From JAVBRD01 sp031548365 (GTDB taxonomy: Bacteria; Bacillota; Clostridia; Christensenellales; UBA1750): 64,000 nucleotides of DNA. Below are positions 1-8,440 of the stretch, one piece after another. The position numbers and the translations under genes are program-made. Each line of letters opens with the position of its first letter. The stretch's first letter is position 1. The notes beneath the pieces are model-generated. The model searched no databases, had not been told where the DNA came from, and saw only the letters and a program-made list of their open reading frames with translations. The DNA lies in NCBI GenBank assembly GCA_031548365.1, contig JAVBRD010000005.1:32466-96465 (forward strand), read 5' to 3'.

Positions 1-731
1 TAGTTGCACGGCGCGGCGGCGGCGATCCGCTGATCGGCCATCATCATGTAAGAAGACTGCGTGCCACCGCCGGACGCGCCCGTCACACCCACGCGGGAAC
101 CATCGACATAATCAAGGCTCGTTAGATAGTCGAGCGCGCGGATGCCGTCCCAGACGAACACCTGCGCGATGCTCATGCCCGCGAGGGAGAACTGGAGGCC
201 CGCGTACGAGTGCTCGTGCGTCCCCCATCGAACCGACATGCGACCCGTCTCGGCGTCGATGTACTGAAAGCGCTCGCCCTGCCCCACGCAGTCGACGGCG
301 AGCACCACAAAGCCGTTGTTCGCAAGGTCGATACACGCGCGTTGGTATGTCGCGTGCGCCTTTGCGTGCTCACCGTGACCACACAAGAACAGGATGGCGG
401 GCGCCGGCGCGTTAAGCCCGTGCGGTACATACAGGCTGGATGTGACATGAAACATCGGTCGGCTCTCGAAGATCACCTTGCGAATCTCGTATTTCTCCCT
501 GGCAACCGTGCCAGTCACGCGCGCGTTGAGCGGCGTTTTCCCGATATCAAGCCCTCCGATGGCGTTGATGAAGTGTCCGCGCACGCGCGCGCGACGCACT
601 TCAAACAGGGGCGCGTCGCCGAACACGCGCTCCTTTTCCTCATGTTCGCGCGCAAAAGCGCTTTCCGCCGCGCGCCTGATATCGTCGGCGAGCTGGTCGG
701 AGAAGTCGTGCATGTGGTGAAGAACACGCAT
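1..731 (-). CDS. Alpha/beta hydrolase, acetyl-xylan-esterase-like (3' end outside window)
   Basis: The reading frame starts at an ATG (731-729) behind an AGAGGTG ribosome binding site and stays open to base 1, so the C-terminus is missing. About 243 residues are visible. After an N-terminal region of about 100 residues comes a hydrolase core: a strand followed by LCGHGEH, and near the window edge the nucleophile elbow GASGGG, where Ser is the expected catalytic residue. This arrangement is typical of acetyl-xylan esterase/cephalosporin-C deacetylase-like hydrolases; no signal peptide is seen, so a cytoplasmic deacylase is likely. It is co-directional with the RraA-like gene upstream, suggesting a shared sugar-acid catabolic role (inference). 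The acid and His of the triad lie outside the window. Confidence 0.72.
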   Translation of the reverse strand, partial: MRVLHHMHDFSDQLADDIRRAAESAFAREHEEKERVFGDAPLFEVRRARVRGHFINAIGGLDIGKTPLNARVTGTVAREKYEIRKVIFESRPMFHVTSSLYVPHGLNAPAPAILFLCGHGEHAKAHATYQRACIDLANNGFVVLAVDCVGQGERFQYIDAETGRMSVRWGTHEHSYAGLQFSLAGMSIAQVFVWDGIRALDYLTSLDYVDGSRVGVTGASGGGTQSSYMMMADQRIAAAAPCN

Positions 732-833
732 TAGCTAACACCTCTTTTGAGAGTACGCACTCGTATCCGACGAATCTGCCGCTTTGCCCAGGCCATGATC
801 GGCATCGCGCCTAACCATGGCCTTGCCTCATCC

Positions 834-1763
834 CTATCCCTTGGCTTCGTGGTCCTCGGCTTTCTTCGTCTCCTCGCTCCACTCCAAATGCGCAAAACCC
901 GCGGCGCGTTCGTCCGTTTTGAGCCATGAAAGGAAATCGTTCATCATGGCGAGCGTCCACTGGGTGTCGATCTGCGCAGTGGTATACACGGACTCACGCA
1001 GTCGCTGGAAGCCGAAAATATCGCGCACATGGCTCTTCTCCGCGCCAATAGCAACAATTTCGGCCAGGTGCGCGGGGATGAACACCACGCCTGATATCGT
1101 GCCGACCACCACATCGCCGGGCAAGCAGATCGCCTCGCCCACACGGCACGGCACATTCATACCCAGCATCAGGCAGTCGCCGATGCCGGTCGGGTGGACG
1201 CCACGGAAGAAAGAGTGATAGTTCTCCAGCTTAACAATCTGCTCAAGATCGCGCACGCCGCCCCAGATGACCGCACCTCCACGCTTCGTCCTGCGCGAGA
1301 TGGCCGTTGAGAGGTTGCCGCCCACGTATGTTCCTTTGTATATCTTGTCATAAAGATCGACCACGACCACGTCGTCCTCAATCAGAGAGTCAATGATCCA
1401 CTGGTTGTAGAAGCCTTTGCGCCCCTCATCCTTGCCGATGTCGGTCAACGCCTGATGAAGGTCGGGGCGGGTGGGAGCCATCACGGCGGTCACCGCGCGG
1501 CCAACCATGGTGTACTTGGCGTCGGGATGCGACATGCGGAAGTTTGATTCTGTCTGGAAGCAGTAACCGCGGCTCCACAGCGGTCCCCACGCTTCCTCGA
1601 ACGTGATGTGGCGCAGGCGTTCCAGCAGGCTCGCGGGCACAAGCGGCCGCCCATCGGGCAAACGTTCCCCTGTCCACAGCGGTGTTAAGCGAATGATGTC
1701 TTCTTTCCGGTTGAAATACACGCGGCATCCCCCTTTAAGATCATTCCATGTGTAGGCTATCAC
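834..1763 (-). CDS. RraA-family protein (HMG aldolase/dimethylmenaquinone methyltransferase-like)
   Basis: 309 residues from a GTG start (1763-1761) preceded by GGAAGGG with 8-nt spacing. The central part holds the RraA-type core: a GGNLST segment, then RGGAVIWGGVRD with the Arg and Asp expected for substrate and metal binding, and a PGDVVVG strand. Bacterial RraA-like proteins of this class are usually aldolases or decarboxylases for 4-hydroxy-4-methyl-2-oxoglutarate or oxaloacetate rather than RNase E regulators. The roughly 100-residue N-terminal extension makes it longer than the usual 160-220 residues, as in a subgroup found in sugar-acid operons. It is divergent from the enolase-superfamily gene, so the two may share a control region. 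The substrate is unknown. Confidence 0.8.
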   Translation of the reverse strand: MIAYTWNDLKGGCRVYFNRKEDIIRLTPLWTGERLPDGRPLVPASLLERLRHITFEEAWGPLWSRGYCFQTESNFRMSHPDAKYTMVGRAVTAVMAPTRPDLHQALTDIGKDEGRKGFYNQWIIDSLIEDDVVVVDLYDKIYKGTYVGGNLSTAISRRTKRGGAVIWGGVRDLEQIVKLENYHSFFRGVHPTGIGDCLMLGMNVPCRVGEAICLPGDVVVGTISGVVFIPAHLAEIVAIGAEKSHVRDIFGFQRLRESVYTTAQIDTQWTLAMMNDFLSWLKTDERAAGFAHLEWSEETKKAEDHEAKG

Positions 1764-1788
1764 CGCATATCCCTTCCGTCAAGTCTCG

Positions 1789-1817
1789 TTGCAATCAAAC
1801 TCGGCAGGACTTATAAT
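1789..1817 (+). promoter_or_regulatory. Sigma-A-type promoter of the sugar-acid operon
   Basis: TTGCAA (1789-1794), 17-bp spacer, TATAAT (1812-1817). It lies about 30 bp before the enolase-superfamily start, in the divergent gap with the RraA-like gene. The match to consensus was read by eye. Confidence 0.6.
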
Positions 1818-1846
1818 GAAACCAACATGACGCCGGAGGGATGAAC

Positions 1847-3217
1847 GTGAGCCATTTAGAGGAAACGCTTCACCACGTGCGAACCTGCTCAAGGCCGTCG
1901 GATCTGCGCATCACCGACATGCGCTTTGTGGACATCGCGGGCGCGCCCATGCACTGCACAATCATGAAAATCGAGACCAACCAGGGCATCACTGGTTTCG
2001 GCGAAGTGCGCGACGCGTCGGACAAGCGGTACGCGCTCATGCTCAAGAGCCGTTTATTGGGCGAGAACCCATGCGATGTCGACCGTCTCTTCCGGCGCAT
2101 CAAGCAATTCGGGGGTCAGGCGCGCCAGGCGGGCGGGGTGTGCGCGGTGGAAGTCGCACTCTGGGATCTCGCGGGCAAGGCGTACGGCGTCCCTGTCTAC
2201 CAGATGCTGGGCGGTAAGTTCCGCGATACCGTGCGCATGTACTGTGACACCGACGTCGAAGGTAAAAACACGGGCACGGCGATGGGCCAAGCGCTCAAGG
2301 CACGCATGGAGCGCGGGTACACGCTTCTTAAGATGGATCTTGGCATCGGCAACCTGCTCGGGGAGCCGGGCGCGCTTACCGCGCCGCTCGGGTTTCTGGA
2401 CGAAGCCAATGCCATGCGCGAGAAGCTCCGCGCGGCGGACAAATCGGACGCGCTCGCCTTGCGCGCACTCAAAAACAGGCTGTACGATTTGAACAACATC
2501 GCGCACCCGTTCACCGGCATTCACGTGACCGAAAAAGGTCTTGACATCCTCGAGCAGTATGTCTCGGACGTGCGTGGCGTCATCGGATATGACATCCCCC
2601 TATCCATCGACCACTTCGGCCACATCGGCGTGGAGGATGCCATCAAGCTCGCCCGCCGCATCGAAAAGTTCAATCTCCAGTGGCTGGAGGACATGGTGCC
2701 GTGGCAGTACACCGACCAGTACGTCCGGCTTGCGCAGTCGACGACCATACCGATTTGCACCGGCGAAGACATTTATTTAAAGGAAAGCTTCATGCCGCTG
2801 ATGGAAAAGCGCGGCGTTTCTGTCATCCATCCCGACGTTTTGTCCGACGGCGGCATCCTCGAAACCAAAAAAATCGGCGATCTCGCGCAGGAATATGGCA
2901 TCTCCATGGCGCTCCACATGGCGGAGAGCCCCATCGCGTGCCTCGCCGCCGTTCACGCGGCGGCCGCCACGGAGAATTTCATCGCGCTCGAGTTCCACTC
3001 CAACGACTGCGCGTGGTGGGACGACATCGTCCAGAGCGGCCCGCCCAAGCCGCTGGTTCAAAATGGCTACATCAAGGTGCCGGACGCGCCCGGCCTTGGG
3101 ATCGAATCGCTCAATGACGAGGTGCTCGCGGCGCACATCCATCCTGCTGTCCCCGGTCTCTGGGAGCCGACCGACGCGTGGAACGATACCATCGCGCACG
3201 ACAGGCTGTGGAGCTAG
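1847..3217 (+). CDS. Mandelate racemase/muconate lactonizing enzyme family dehydratase
   Basis: An enolase-superfamily protein, 456 residues from a GTG at 1847. An in-frame ATG at 1841 directly abuts the GGAGGG, leaving no spacing, so the GTG six bases downstream is preferred. The N-terminal capping domain is followed by the barrel with KMDLG near residue 165 and the three metal ligands in order: Asp in SIDHFG (about 255), Glu in WLEDM (about 281) and Glu in CTGEDIY (about 306). HMAESP lies near the end of the barrel. The family dehydrates or epimerises sugar acids; overall length and motifs recall RspA/mannonate-dehydratase relatives, but the substrate cannot be assigned. It heads an operon with SDRs and an epimerase. 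Confidence 0.85.
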   Translation: MSHLEETLHHVRTCSRPSDLRITDMRFVDIAGAPMHCTIMKIETNQGITGFGEVRDASDKRYALMLKSRLLGENPCDVDRLFRRIKQFGGQARQAGGVCAVEVALWDLAGKAYGVPVYQMLGGKFRDTVRMYCDTDVEGKNTGTAMGQALKARMERGYTLLKMDLGIGNLLGEPGALTAPLGFLDEANAMREKLRAADKSDALALRALKNRLYDLNNIAHPFTGIHVTEKGLDILEQYVSDVRGVIGYDIPLSIDHFGHIGVEDAIKLARRIEKFNLQWLEDMVPWQYTDQYVRLAQSTTIPICTGEDIYLKESFMPLMEKRGVSVIHPDVLSDGGILETKKIGDLAQEYGISMALHMAESPIACLAAVHAAAATENFIALEFHSNDCAWWDDIVQSGPPKPLVQNGYIKVPDAPGLGIESLNDEVLAAHIHPAVPGLWEPTDAWNDTIAHDRLWS

Positions 3218-3440
3218 CGCTCTGGCACCATGAAAACTCGGATTTTCCGGCGAGCTGGTTTTTCCGGCAAGAGGCCGTAGCCGGCACGCGAAAGTGCAGC
3301 ACCGGGCGGAGCGCGTCGCGGCCGGGTAAAAACACGGGATGCTGAGGTTTGGCCGTTTCCGAACACAATCGAACGCCGAATCTGTTGGGGCGCGTTCGTC
3401 GTCCGCGCGCTTGCATTTGATTTCACTCAGGAGCGAAAAC

Positions 3441-4109
3441 ATGATGAGGATCATTGTATCGGATGAAACAAACGCGTGCGGGCGCGCGGTCGCGAAGCAT
3501 TTCAGGCGCAGGGGTGACGTTGTGTTCACGCCGGACGGCGTCTCCCTGACGTCCGAGGACGACCTTTCGGAGTTCTGCGCAAGGATCGCGACCAGCGGAG
3601 GCGCGGATGCGCTGATCGTGACCACGCGCGAGATCGAGCGCATGAGCGTGCTGGACGGACCGGATGACGCGCTCGACCGGGCCATGTTCAGCGCGAAAGC
3701 CGCGTTCTTCTTGACCAAGCGCATTGGAGGCATGATGTCCGCGAAGAGGCACGGCGCGATCGTGTACGTTGGCTCTGTCCACGCCGAAAAACCCACAGGC
3801 GCGTGCTTCGGGTTTTCCTGCGCGATGGCGGCCGTCGGCATGCTGTCAAAGGAGGCCGCGCTCCAGCTGGGACGCAGAGGCGTGCACTGCGTGTGCGTGG
3901 AGCTTGGACCAGTCGTGGGCGATGAGAACCGCATGTCGCCCAGCCTCTCCCCCATCTACGACGGCGCCGCGCTCAACATTCCACGCAGAAGGTTGTGCCG
4001 TTTAGACGAGTTGTGTGCGCTCGTCGACTGTGCGATAACCAATCCCATCCTAAACGGCGCGAGCCTGCGCGCGGATGCGGGCTTTGCGCTCAAATACATC
4101 GATCGATAG
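3441..4109 (+). CDS. SDR-fold protein with degenerate cofactor and catalytic motifs (probable pseudoenzyme)
   Basis: 222 residues from an ATG at 3441 behind CAGGAG. The protein aligns by eye along its length with the intact SDR encoded next. The usual TGxxxGxG nucleotide loop is replaced by SDETNACG, and the NNAG strand by VTTREI. At the catalytic positions Ser about 112 is kept, but Tyr is Phe (about 125) and Lys is Met (about 129). Without Tyr and Lys, normal NAD(P)H oxidoreductase chemistry is not expected. The frame is intact, the ribosome binding site is good and the gene sits 14 bp before its active-looking paralogue. A structural partner or sensor role is therefore more likely than decay (inference). 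Confidence 0.75.
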   Translation: MMRIIVSDETNACGRAVAKHFRRRGDVVFTPDGVSLTSEDDLSEFCARIATSGGADALIVTTREIERMSVLDGPDDALDRAMFSAKAAFFLTKRIGGMMSAKRHGAIVYVGSVHAEKPTGACFGFSCAMAAVGMLSKEAALQLGRRGVHCVCVELGPVVGDENRMSPSLSPIYDGAALNIPRRRLCRLDELCALVDCAITNPILNGASLRADAGFALKYIDR

Positions 4110-4123
4110 GCGGAGGAATGACG

Positions 4124-4900
4124 ATGGATCTCGGGCTGCGCGGGAAAAACGCGCTCGTCACGGGCTCAGGCAAAGGCATTGGGCGAGGAATCGCGCTCGC
4201 ACTCGCTGCCGAAGGCGCTCGCATCGCCGTCAACTTCAACTACAACCCGGCGACGGCCGAGGAAACCATGCGCATGCTGGCCGATATGGGCGCGGAGGCT
4301 GTGCTCATCAAGGCCGATGTCTCCACCGGCGAAGGCTGCAAAGCGCTGGTTGAGGAGGCTGCGTCACGTCTCGGCGGGCTTGACATCCTGGTGTGTAATG
4401 CGGCGCTCCAGACGAACTGCGATATCGCCGAGTATGATTCGGCCATGTACGACTTGGTGATGAACACCAACTTCAAGGGCTACTGGAACTGTCTGCGGTT
4501 CGCCTCTCCCCACCTCGCAAAGAGCGGCCAGGGGCGCGTCATCTTCATTTCATCCGTTCACGGCAAGCGGCCCACCGACTTTGATCCCGTGTATGCCATG
4601 AGCAAGGCCGCCGTCAAAATGCTCGCGCGCGAGGCCGCCATCGAGCTTGGCCCGCTCGGTGTGACGTGCAACGCCCTTCTCCCCGGCGGCGTACGCATCG
4701 AGTTCAAGACCAACGCGGGTGTACAGTCCAGCTGGAAAGGGAAGCCTCGCAAGCGCTCGCGCGAGTACCGCCGCGTACCCATGGGGCGCACCGGTCTGCC
4801 CGGCGACCTCGGATACATGGTCTGCTGCCTCGCCAGCCCGCGCGCAGAGCACATCAGCGGCGCTGGGCTGCGCATGGACGGAGGCGCAATGCTGGTATAG
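4124..4900 (+). CDS. SDR family oxidoreductase
   Basis: 258 residues. Of two in-frame ATGs, 4124 is chosen because GGAGG (4112-4116) is 7 nt away; the ATG at 4118 is only 1 nt away. The Rossmann loop TGSGKGIG, the CNAA strand, Ser about 144, Tyr about 157 and Lys about 161 are all present, and the C-terminus ends in the usual MDGGAML motif. This is a classical NAD(P)-dependent reductase/dehydrogenase, probably acting on a sugar acid or keto-sugar made in this operon. It lies between the degenerate SDR and the AGE-family epimerase, with a 30-bp gap to the latter. The exact substrate is unknown. Confidence 0.88.
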   Translation: MDLGLRGKNALVTGSGKGIGRGIALALAAEGARIAVNFNYNPATAEETMRMLADMGAEAVLIKADVSTGEGCKALVEEAASRLGGLDILVCNAALQTNCDIAEYDSAMYDLVMNTNFKGYWNCLRFASPHLAKSGQGRVIFISSVHGKRPTDFDPVYAMSKAAVKMLAREAAIELGPLGVTCNALLPGGVRIEFKTNAGVQSSWKGKPRKRSREYRRVPMGRTGLPGDLGYMVCCLASPRAEHISGAGLRMDGGAMLV

Positions 4901-4930
4901 GCGAAAAGCACTGCGGAAGAAGGGGTTTTC

Positions 4931-6109
4931 ATGACCGCCGGTGACATCCACGCGTTCGCGCGCGATGAGGGCAGGAGCATTCTAGACTGGTGGCTTGAGC
5001 ATGTGATCGATCCGAAAACGGGCGGGTTTCATGGCGAGGCGGACAGGCGAGGCGTTCCCAACACGGACGCTGACCGCCACTTGGTGCTGGGTTCGCGGCT
5101 GGTGTGGACGTACTCGGCCGCGTCCCGCGTGTACGGCGACAAGTCCTATCGCGACGCGGCAGCCTACTTTTATCAATACTTTCGCAGGGCGTTTTGGGAC
5201 GAGGCGCACGGCGGCGCGTACTGGGTGATTGCCGCTGACGGGCATACCCTTGAGGACAATAAGCAGACATACGGCCAGGCATTCACGCTCTACGCGCTCA
5301 GCGAGTACGTGCGCGCGACGGGTGACGCAGACGCGCTCGACATGGCCGACCGACAGTTTGACACCCTGGAAACGCGCGTATATCAGCCTGACAAGGATGG
5401 CTTTTACGAGGGACTCACGCGCGACTGGCGCTTGGACGCATCCACGGCGCTATCCCCCGTGAACCCGCACAGAGCGGCGTTCACCATGAACACGTCCCTC
5501 CACCTGATCGAGGCCTATACCAACTATCTGCGCGTCAGACCCACGGCGCGCGTTCGGGCCGCCGTTGAACGGATGCTCAACATGATGACCGCCCGCGTGC
5601 TCAGAACCGACCACCGGTTTGGTGTTTTCTTCGATGAACGCTGGCGTCAGGTCGACAGCCTCATCTCCTACGGGCATGACATCGAGGGAAGCTGGCTGCT
5701 CTACGAAACGGCGCGTGAACTTGGTTCTGAAATTGAGGCGCGCGTGCGCGGCATCAGCCTTTCCATGGCGCGGGCGGTGCTGGAGGGCGGCGTCGCGGCG
5801 GATGGCGGCTTGCTCGACGAACGCGAAGCCCTCACCGGAGAGCACAACGGCGTGCGCGCGTGGTGGCAGCAGGCGGAGGCAGCGGTCGGTTTTTTCAACG
5901 CCTACCATTTAAGTGGTGATCCGGCGTTCCTGAACGCTTGTTCCGGCGTCATCGCGTACATCCGCGAGCGCTTCATCGACCATGAATACGGCGAGTGGTT
6001 CATGCTCGCCAAAGACGAGGACACGCCCAGCCGTCCCAAGATCACGGGCTGGAAATGTCCGTATCACAACGCGCGCATGTGCTTTGAGCTGATGGAGCGC
6101 TGCGGGTAA
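4931..6109 (+). CDS. AGE family epimerase/isomerase (N-acylglucosamine or cellobiose 2-epimerase-like)
   Basis: 392 residues, ATG preceded by AGAAGGGG. The protein has the alternating helices of an (alpha/alpha)6 barrel with recognisable AGE-family segments: GGFHGE near the start, HLVLGSRLVW, GGAYWV, KQTYGQAFTLYALSEY and a C-terminal GWKCPYHNARMCFEL. The length fits cellobiose 2-epimerase and N-acylglucosamine 2-epimerase relatives (380-420 residues), which move the C2 configuration of free sugars. No signal peptide is present, so it acts in the cytoplasm. Its place behind an enolase-superfamily dehydratase and SDRs suggests it prepares a sugar for this pathway (inference). Confidence 0.85.
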   Translation: MTAGDIHAFARDEGRSILDWWLEHVIDPKTGGFHGEADRRGVPNTDADRHLVLGSRLVWTYSAASRVYGDKSYRDAAAYFYQYFRRAFWDEAHGGAYWVIAADGHTLEDNKQTYGQAFTLYALSEYVRATGDADALDMADRQFDTLETRVYQPDKDGFYEGLTRDWRLDASTALSPVNPHRAAFTMNTSLHLIEAYTNYLRVRPTARVRAAVERMLNMMTARVLRTDHRFGVFFDERWRQVDSLISYGHDIEGSWLLYETARELGSEIEARVRGISLSMARAVLEGGVAADGGLLDEREALTGEHNGVRAWWQQAEAAVGFFNAYHLSGDPAFLNACSGVIAYIRERFIDHEYGEWFMLAKDEDTPSRPKITGWKCPYHNARMCFELMERCG

Positions 6110-6138
6110 CGCGGATTCCCGGTCAGGAGGTTGGCAGC

Positions 6139-7797
6139 TTGAAAGTGGTCATCATTGGCGGGGTCGCAGGCGGCGCATCAGCGGCAACTCGGCTTCGCCG
6201 CTTGGACGAGGGCGCGGAAATCGTGATGCTTGAGCGCGGCGCGTTCGTTTCATTCGCCAACTGTGGCCTCCCTTACCATATCGGAGGCGCAATTGAGGAC
6301 GAATCCGATCTGGTTCTTCAAACGCCGAACAGCCTCAAGCGGCGTTTCAACATCGACGTGCGCGTGCGGAGCGAAGCGGTCGCCATCGACCGCGCGGCAA
6401 AAATGGTTCGTGTGCTGAACCTTTCGGACAGGACGACCTACGACGAAAGCTATGACGCGCTCATCCTCTCCCCAGGCGCAGTCCCGATCAAGCCGCCCCT
6501 GCCCGGAATCGAAGACGAGCGCGTGTTCACGCTTCGGAACATCCCCGACACGCTGGCGATACGAAGCGCCGTCGATGAGCTGCGACCCAAGCGCGCGGTG
6601 GTGGTTGGCGGCGGGTACATCGGTCTTGAGATGGCGGAGAACCTGTTGGCGCTGGGCATCGGTGTAACCATCGCCGAGATGGCTTCACACGTCGTCGCCC
6701 CCCTCGACTCAGATGTTGCGGCCGACGTTCACCATTATCTGCGCGCCAAGGGCGTAACGCTCCACTTGTGCACGGCGGTTCTCGAAATTAAACCAACCAC
6801 AAACAGCTTGATGGTCCGCACGACGGCGGGCGACCTCCCGGCCGATCTGGTCATCCTCGCAGCGGGGGTGCGCCCCGACACACGCATCGCTCGCGAAGCC
6901 GGGCTTGAGACCAACGAAAAAGGCGCGATCCGCGTGGACGCGCGCATGCGCACTTCGGATGCGGCCATATACGCAGTGGGCGACGCGGTGGAAACCTTCA
7001 ATTTCGTCACAGGCGAGCCGGCCTGCATACCGCTCGCAGGGCCTGCCAACCGCCAGGGGCGGCTCGCGGCTGACGCGATCTGCGGTCGCACGGTCGAATA
7101 CAAGGGCACACAAGGCTCCGCGATCCTGAAATTCATGGAGATGACCGTGGGCGCGACCGGCCTGTCCGAGAGCGCGGCTCGAGGAGCGGGCATCGACTGC
7201 GAAAAAGTGTACACACACTCTTCATCCCACGCGTCGTACTACCCGGGCGCCACCATGATGAGTGTGAAATGCGTGTTTGAAAAACCCAGCGGCCGCTTGC
7301 TCGGCGCGCAGATCGTGGGCTTTGATGGCGTGGACAAGCGCCTCGACGTGTTGGCTACGGCAATTCGCGCGCGCATGACGATGGATGATCTGGCGGAACT
7401 CGAGCTGTGTTACGCTCCCTCGTTTTCATCCGCCAAGGATCCTGTCAATATCGCGGGGTTTGCCGCGCAGAACGTGCTCACGGGGGTTGTGAAACAGTTC
7501 CACTGGCATGACGTCACCGCGCTTCACGAGGACAAAAACGCGGTCTTGCTGGATGTGCGAACGCCCGGTGAGTTTGGGCGCGGACACATCAGGGGCGCGC
7601 TCAACATCCCGATTGACGAGCTGCGCGTTCGCATGGGCGAGCTTGATGCCCGAAAACCGCATTATATCAATTGTCAGAGCGGCTTTCGGAGCTATCTCGC
7701 GTGCCGCATCCTTTCACACGCCGGCTTTGAATGCTTCAACCTCGCAGGCGGCTACCGCCTGTACCAGGCTGTCACATCGGACGCGCAAGTGAAATGA
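6139..7797 (+). CDS. CoA-disulfide reductase / NADH oxidase-like flavoprotein with C-terminal rhodanese domain
   Basis: 552 residues from a TTG start behind AGGAGG. The N-terminal FAD loop is GGVAGGASAA, the redox cysteine lies in SFANCGLPYH (Cys about 42), and a second dinucleotide loop GGGYIGLEMAE follows. The pyridine-nucleotide disulfide reductase dimerisation region is followed by a rhodanese domain (about residues 455-550) with LLDVRTPGEF and a catalytic loop starting at Cys about 512 (CQSGFRS). This fusion is known as CoADR-RHD, which reduces CoA disulfides, persulfides or polysulfides with NAD(P)H. It follows the epimerase by 29 bp and may be co-transcribed. A strong hairpin terminates it. 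Confidence 0.9.
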   Translation: MKVVIIGGVAGGASAATRLRRLDEGAEIVMLERGAFVSFANCGLPYHIGGAIEDESDLVLQTPNSLKRRFNIDVRVRSEAVAIDRAAKMVRVLNLSDRTTYDESYDALILSPGAVPIKPPLPGIEDERVFTLRNIPDTLAIRSAVDELRPKRAVVVGGGYIGLEMAENLLALGIGVTIAEMASHVVAPLDSDVAADVHHYLRAKGVTLHLCTAVLEIKPTTNSLMVRTTAGDLPADLVILAAGVRPDTRIAREAGLETNEKGAIRVDARMRTSDAAIYAVGDAVETFNFVTGEPACIPLAGPANRQGRLAADAICGRTVEYKGTQGSAILKFMEMTVGATGLSESAARGAGIDCEKVYTHSSSHASYYPGATMMSVKCVFEKPSGRLLGAQIVGFDGVDKRLDVLATAIRARMTMDDLAELELCYAPSFSSAKDPVNIAGFAAQNVLTGVVKQFHWHDVTALHEDKNAVLLDVRTPGEFGRGHIRGALNIPIDELRVRMGELDARKPHYINCQSGFRSYLACRILSHAGFECFNLAGGYRLYQAVTSDAQVK

Positions 7798-7836
7798 GCC
7801 CGTCCCGGAATCAAAACAGGCGCGAATGCGCCGCGC

Positions 7837-7870
7837 CCCAGCCCGCCGACAAACGTGTCGGCGGGCTGGG
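7837..7870 (+). terminator. Intrinsic terminator after the CoA-disulfide reductase gene
   Basis: A perfect 15-bp GC-rich stem (CCCAGCCCGCCGACA and its complement) with loop AACG, followed by TTAATTAG. The position 40 bp after the stop codon fits the end of the operon that begins at 1847. Confidence 0.7.
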
Positions 7871-7902
7871 TTAATTAGTGCAACCAAAAGCACGGTTAGA
7901 TC

Positions 7903-8200
7903 GTGATCCTGGAACAGCTGATACCGGAGAATCATCTCCTGTGTCATATCGACCGGAGCGTTGATTTCAGTTTCATCCGCCGATTATGCGAGCCGCTGTA
8001 CTGCGCGGTTAACGGTCGACCGACCATTGATCCCGGAATGCTGTTCCAGATGGTCCTCATGGGATTGCCGAAGTCAAGGGCAATCACGGTTTTCGATCTG
8101 CTCGCATGCCGGGTCTTTCAGCCATACGGGCAGACATTCGACGCGGCGCTCCCTTCCCCTTTTGGTCTCCATGAAAAATTCAGCCCGCCGACTCTTTTCG
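7903..8200 (+). pseudogene. Transposase remnant, IS1182/IS5-like N-terminus
   Basis: A GTG-started frame gives about 60 residues that look like the conserved N-terminus of IS1182-type transposases: LEQLIPENHLL, then a conserved IDxSxDFSF segment, and GRPTIDPGMLFQMVLMG. After that point similarity stops. The continuing DNA resembles the expected family sequence only in another frame, so an internal deletion with a frame change seems likely. No catalytic DDE region exists, and the gene runs into hairpin sequence at 8181. It is a dead fragment; there is no terminal inverted repeat I can support. Confidence 0.6.
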
Positions 8201-8204
8201 GCGG

Positions 8205-8431
8205 GCTGAGGCGCGGATGCACCGCGCCTCAGCTTGCCGACAAAGCCAGATACCGGCTCCATCGTGCTTGCTCCGGAGATCCACAAGAACCCGCGGGTTC
8301 TTTAAGCAAAACGCGGCGTGAGGTTTGACGACATGCGCGCCAAATCTCACGCTTCCGATTGGCTCTGATGACGAACCCGGAGCGTCAGCGATGGGTTTGT
8401 CATCACGCTGAGGCGCGGATGCACCGCGCCT
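8205..8431. repeat. 25-nt direct repeats, each a hairpin, flanking structured element copy 1
   Basis: The 25 bases beginning GCTGAGGCGCGG and ending CCGCGCCT occur identically at 8205-8229 and 8407-8431, 202 bp apart. Each folds into an AGGCGCGG/CCGCGCCT hairpin. The second copy is followed by GTTTTT and may also end transcription. Confidence 0.75.
8228..8412 (+). repeat. Structured intergenic element, subtype 1, copy A
   Basis: About 185 nt with no coding potential. The parts in order are: outer stem CTCAGC (8228-8233) with GCTGAG (8407-8412); an 18-nt perfect palindrome AAGAACCCGCGGGTTCTT (8285-8302); hairpin 2 at 8316-8352 (GCGTGAG... pairing with ...CTCACGC); hairpin 3 at 8367-8404 (GATGAC... 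pairing with ...GTCATC). About 85% of it (estimated by eye) is repeated on the other strand at 48614-48804, with compensatory changes in stems. It lies in the gap between convergent genes. It could be a structured RNA or a hairpin-ended mobile element; the family is not recognised. Confidence 0.75.
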
Positions 8432-8440
8432 GTTTTTCGG

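Noticed and set aside
210..734. 174-codon plus-strand frame at the window start
   Set aside because: It is antisense to the hydrolase whose catalytic GASGGG motif and binding site are clear.
8228..8412. Direct naming of the structured element as HEARO/IscB omega RNA
   Set aside because: Layout is suggestive, but no IscB gene is in the window and I cannot match a consensus from memory; left as one hypothesis.
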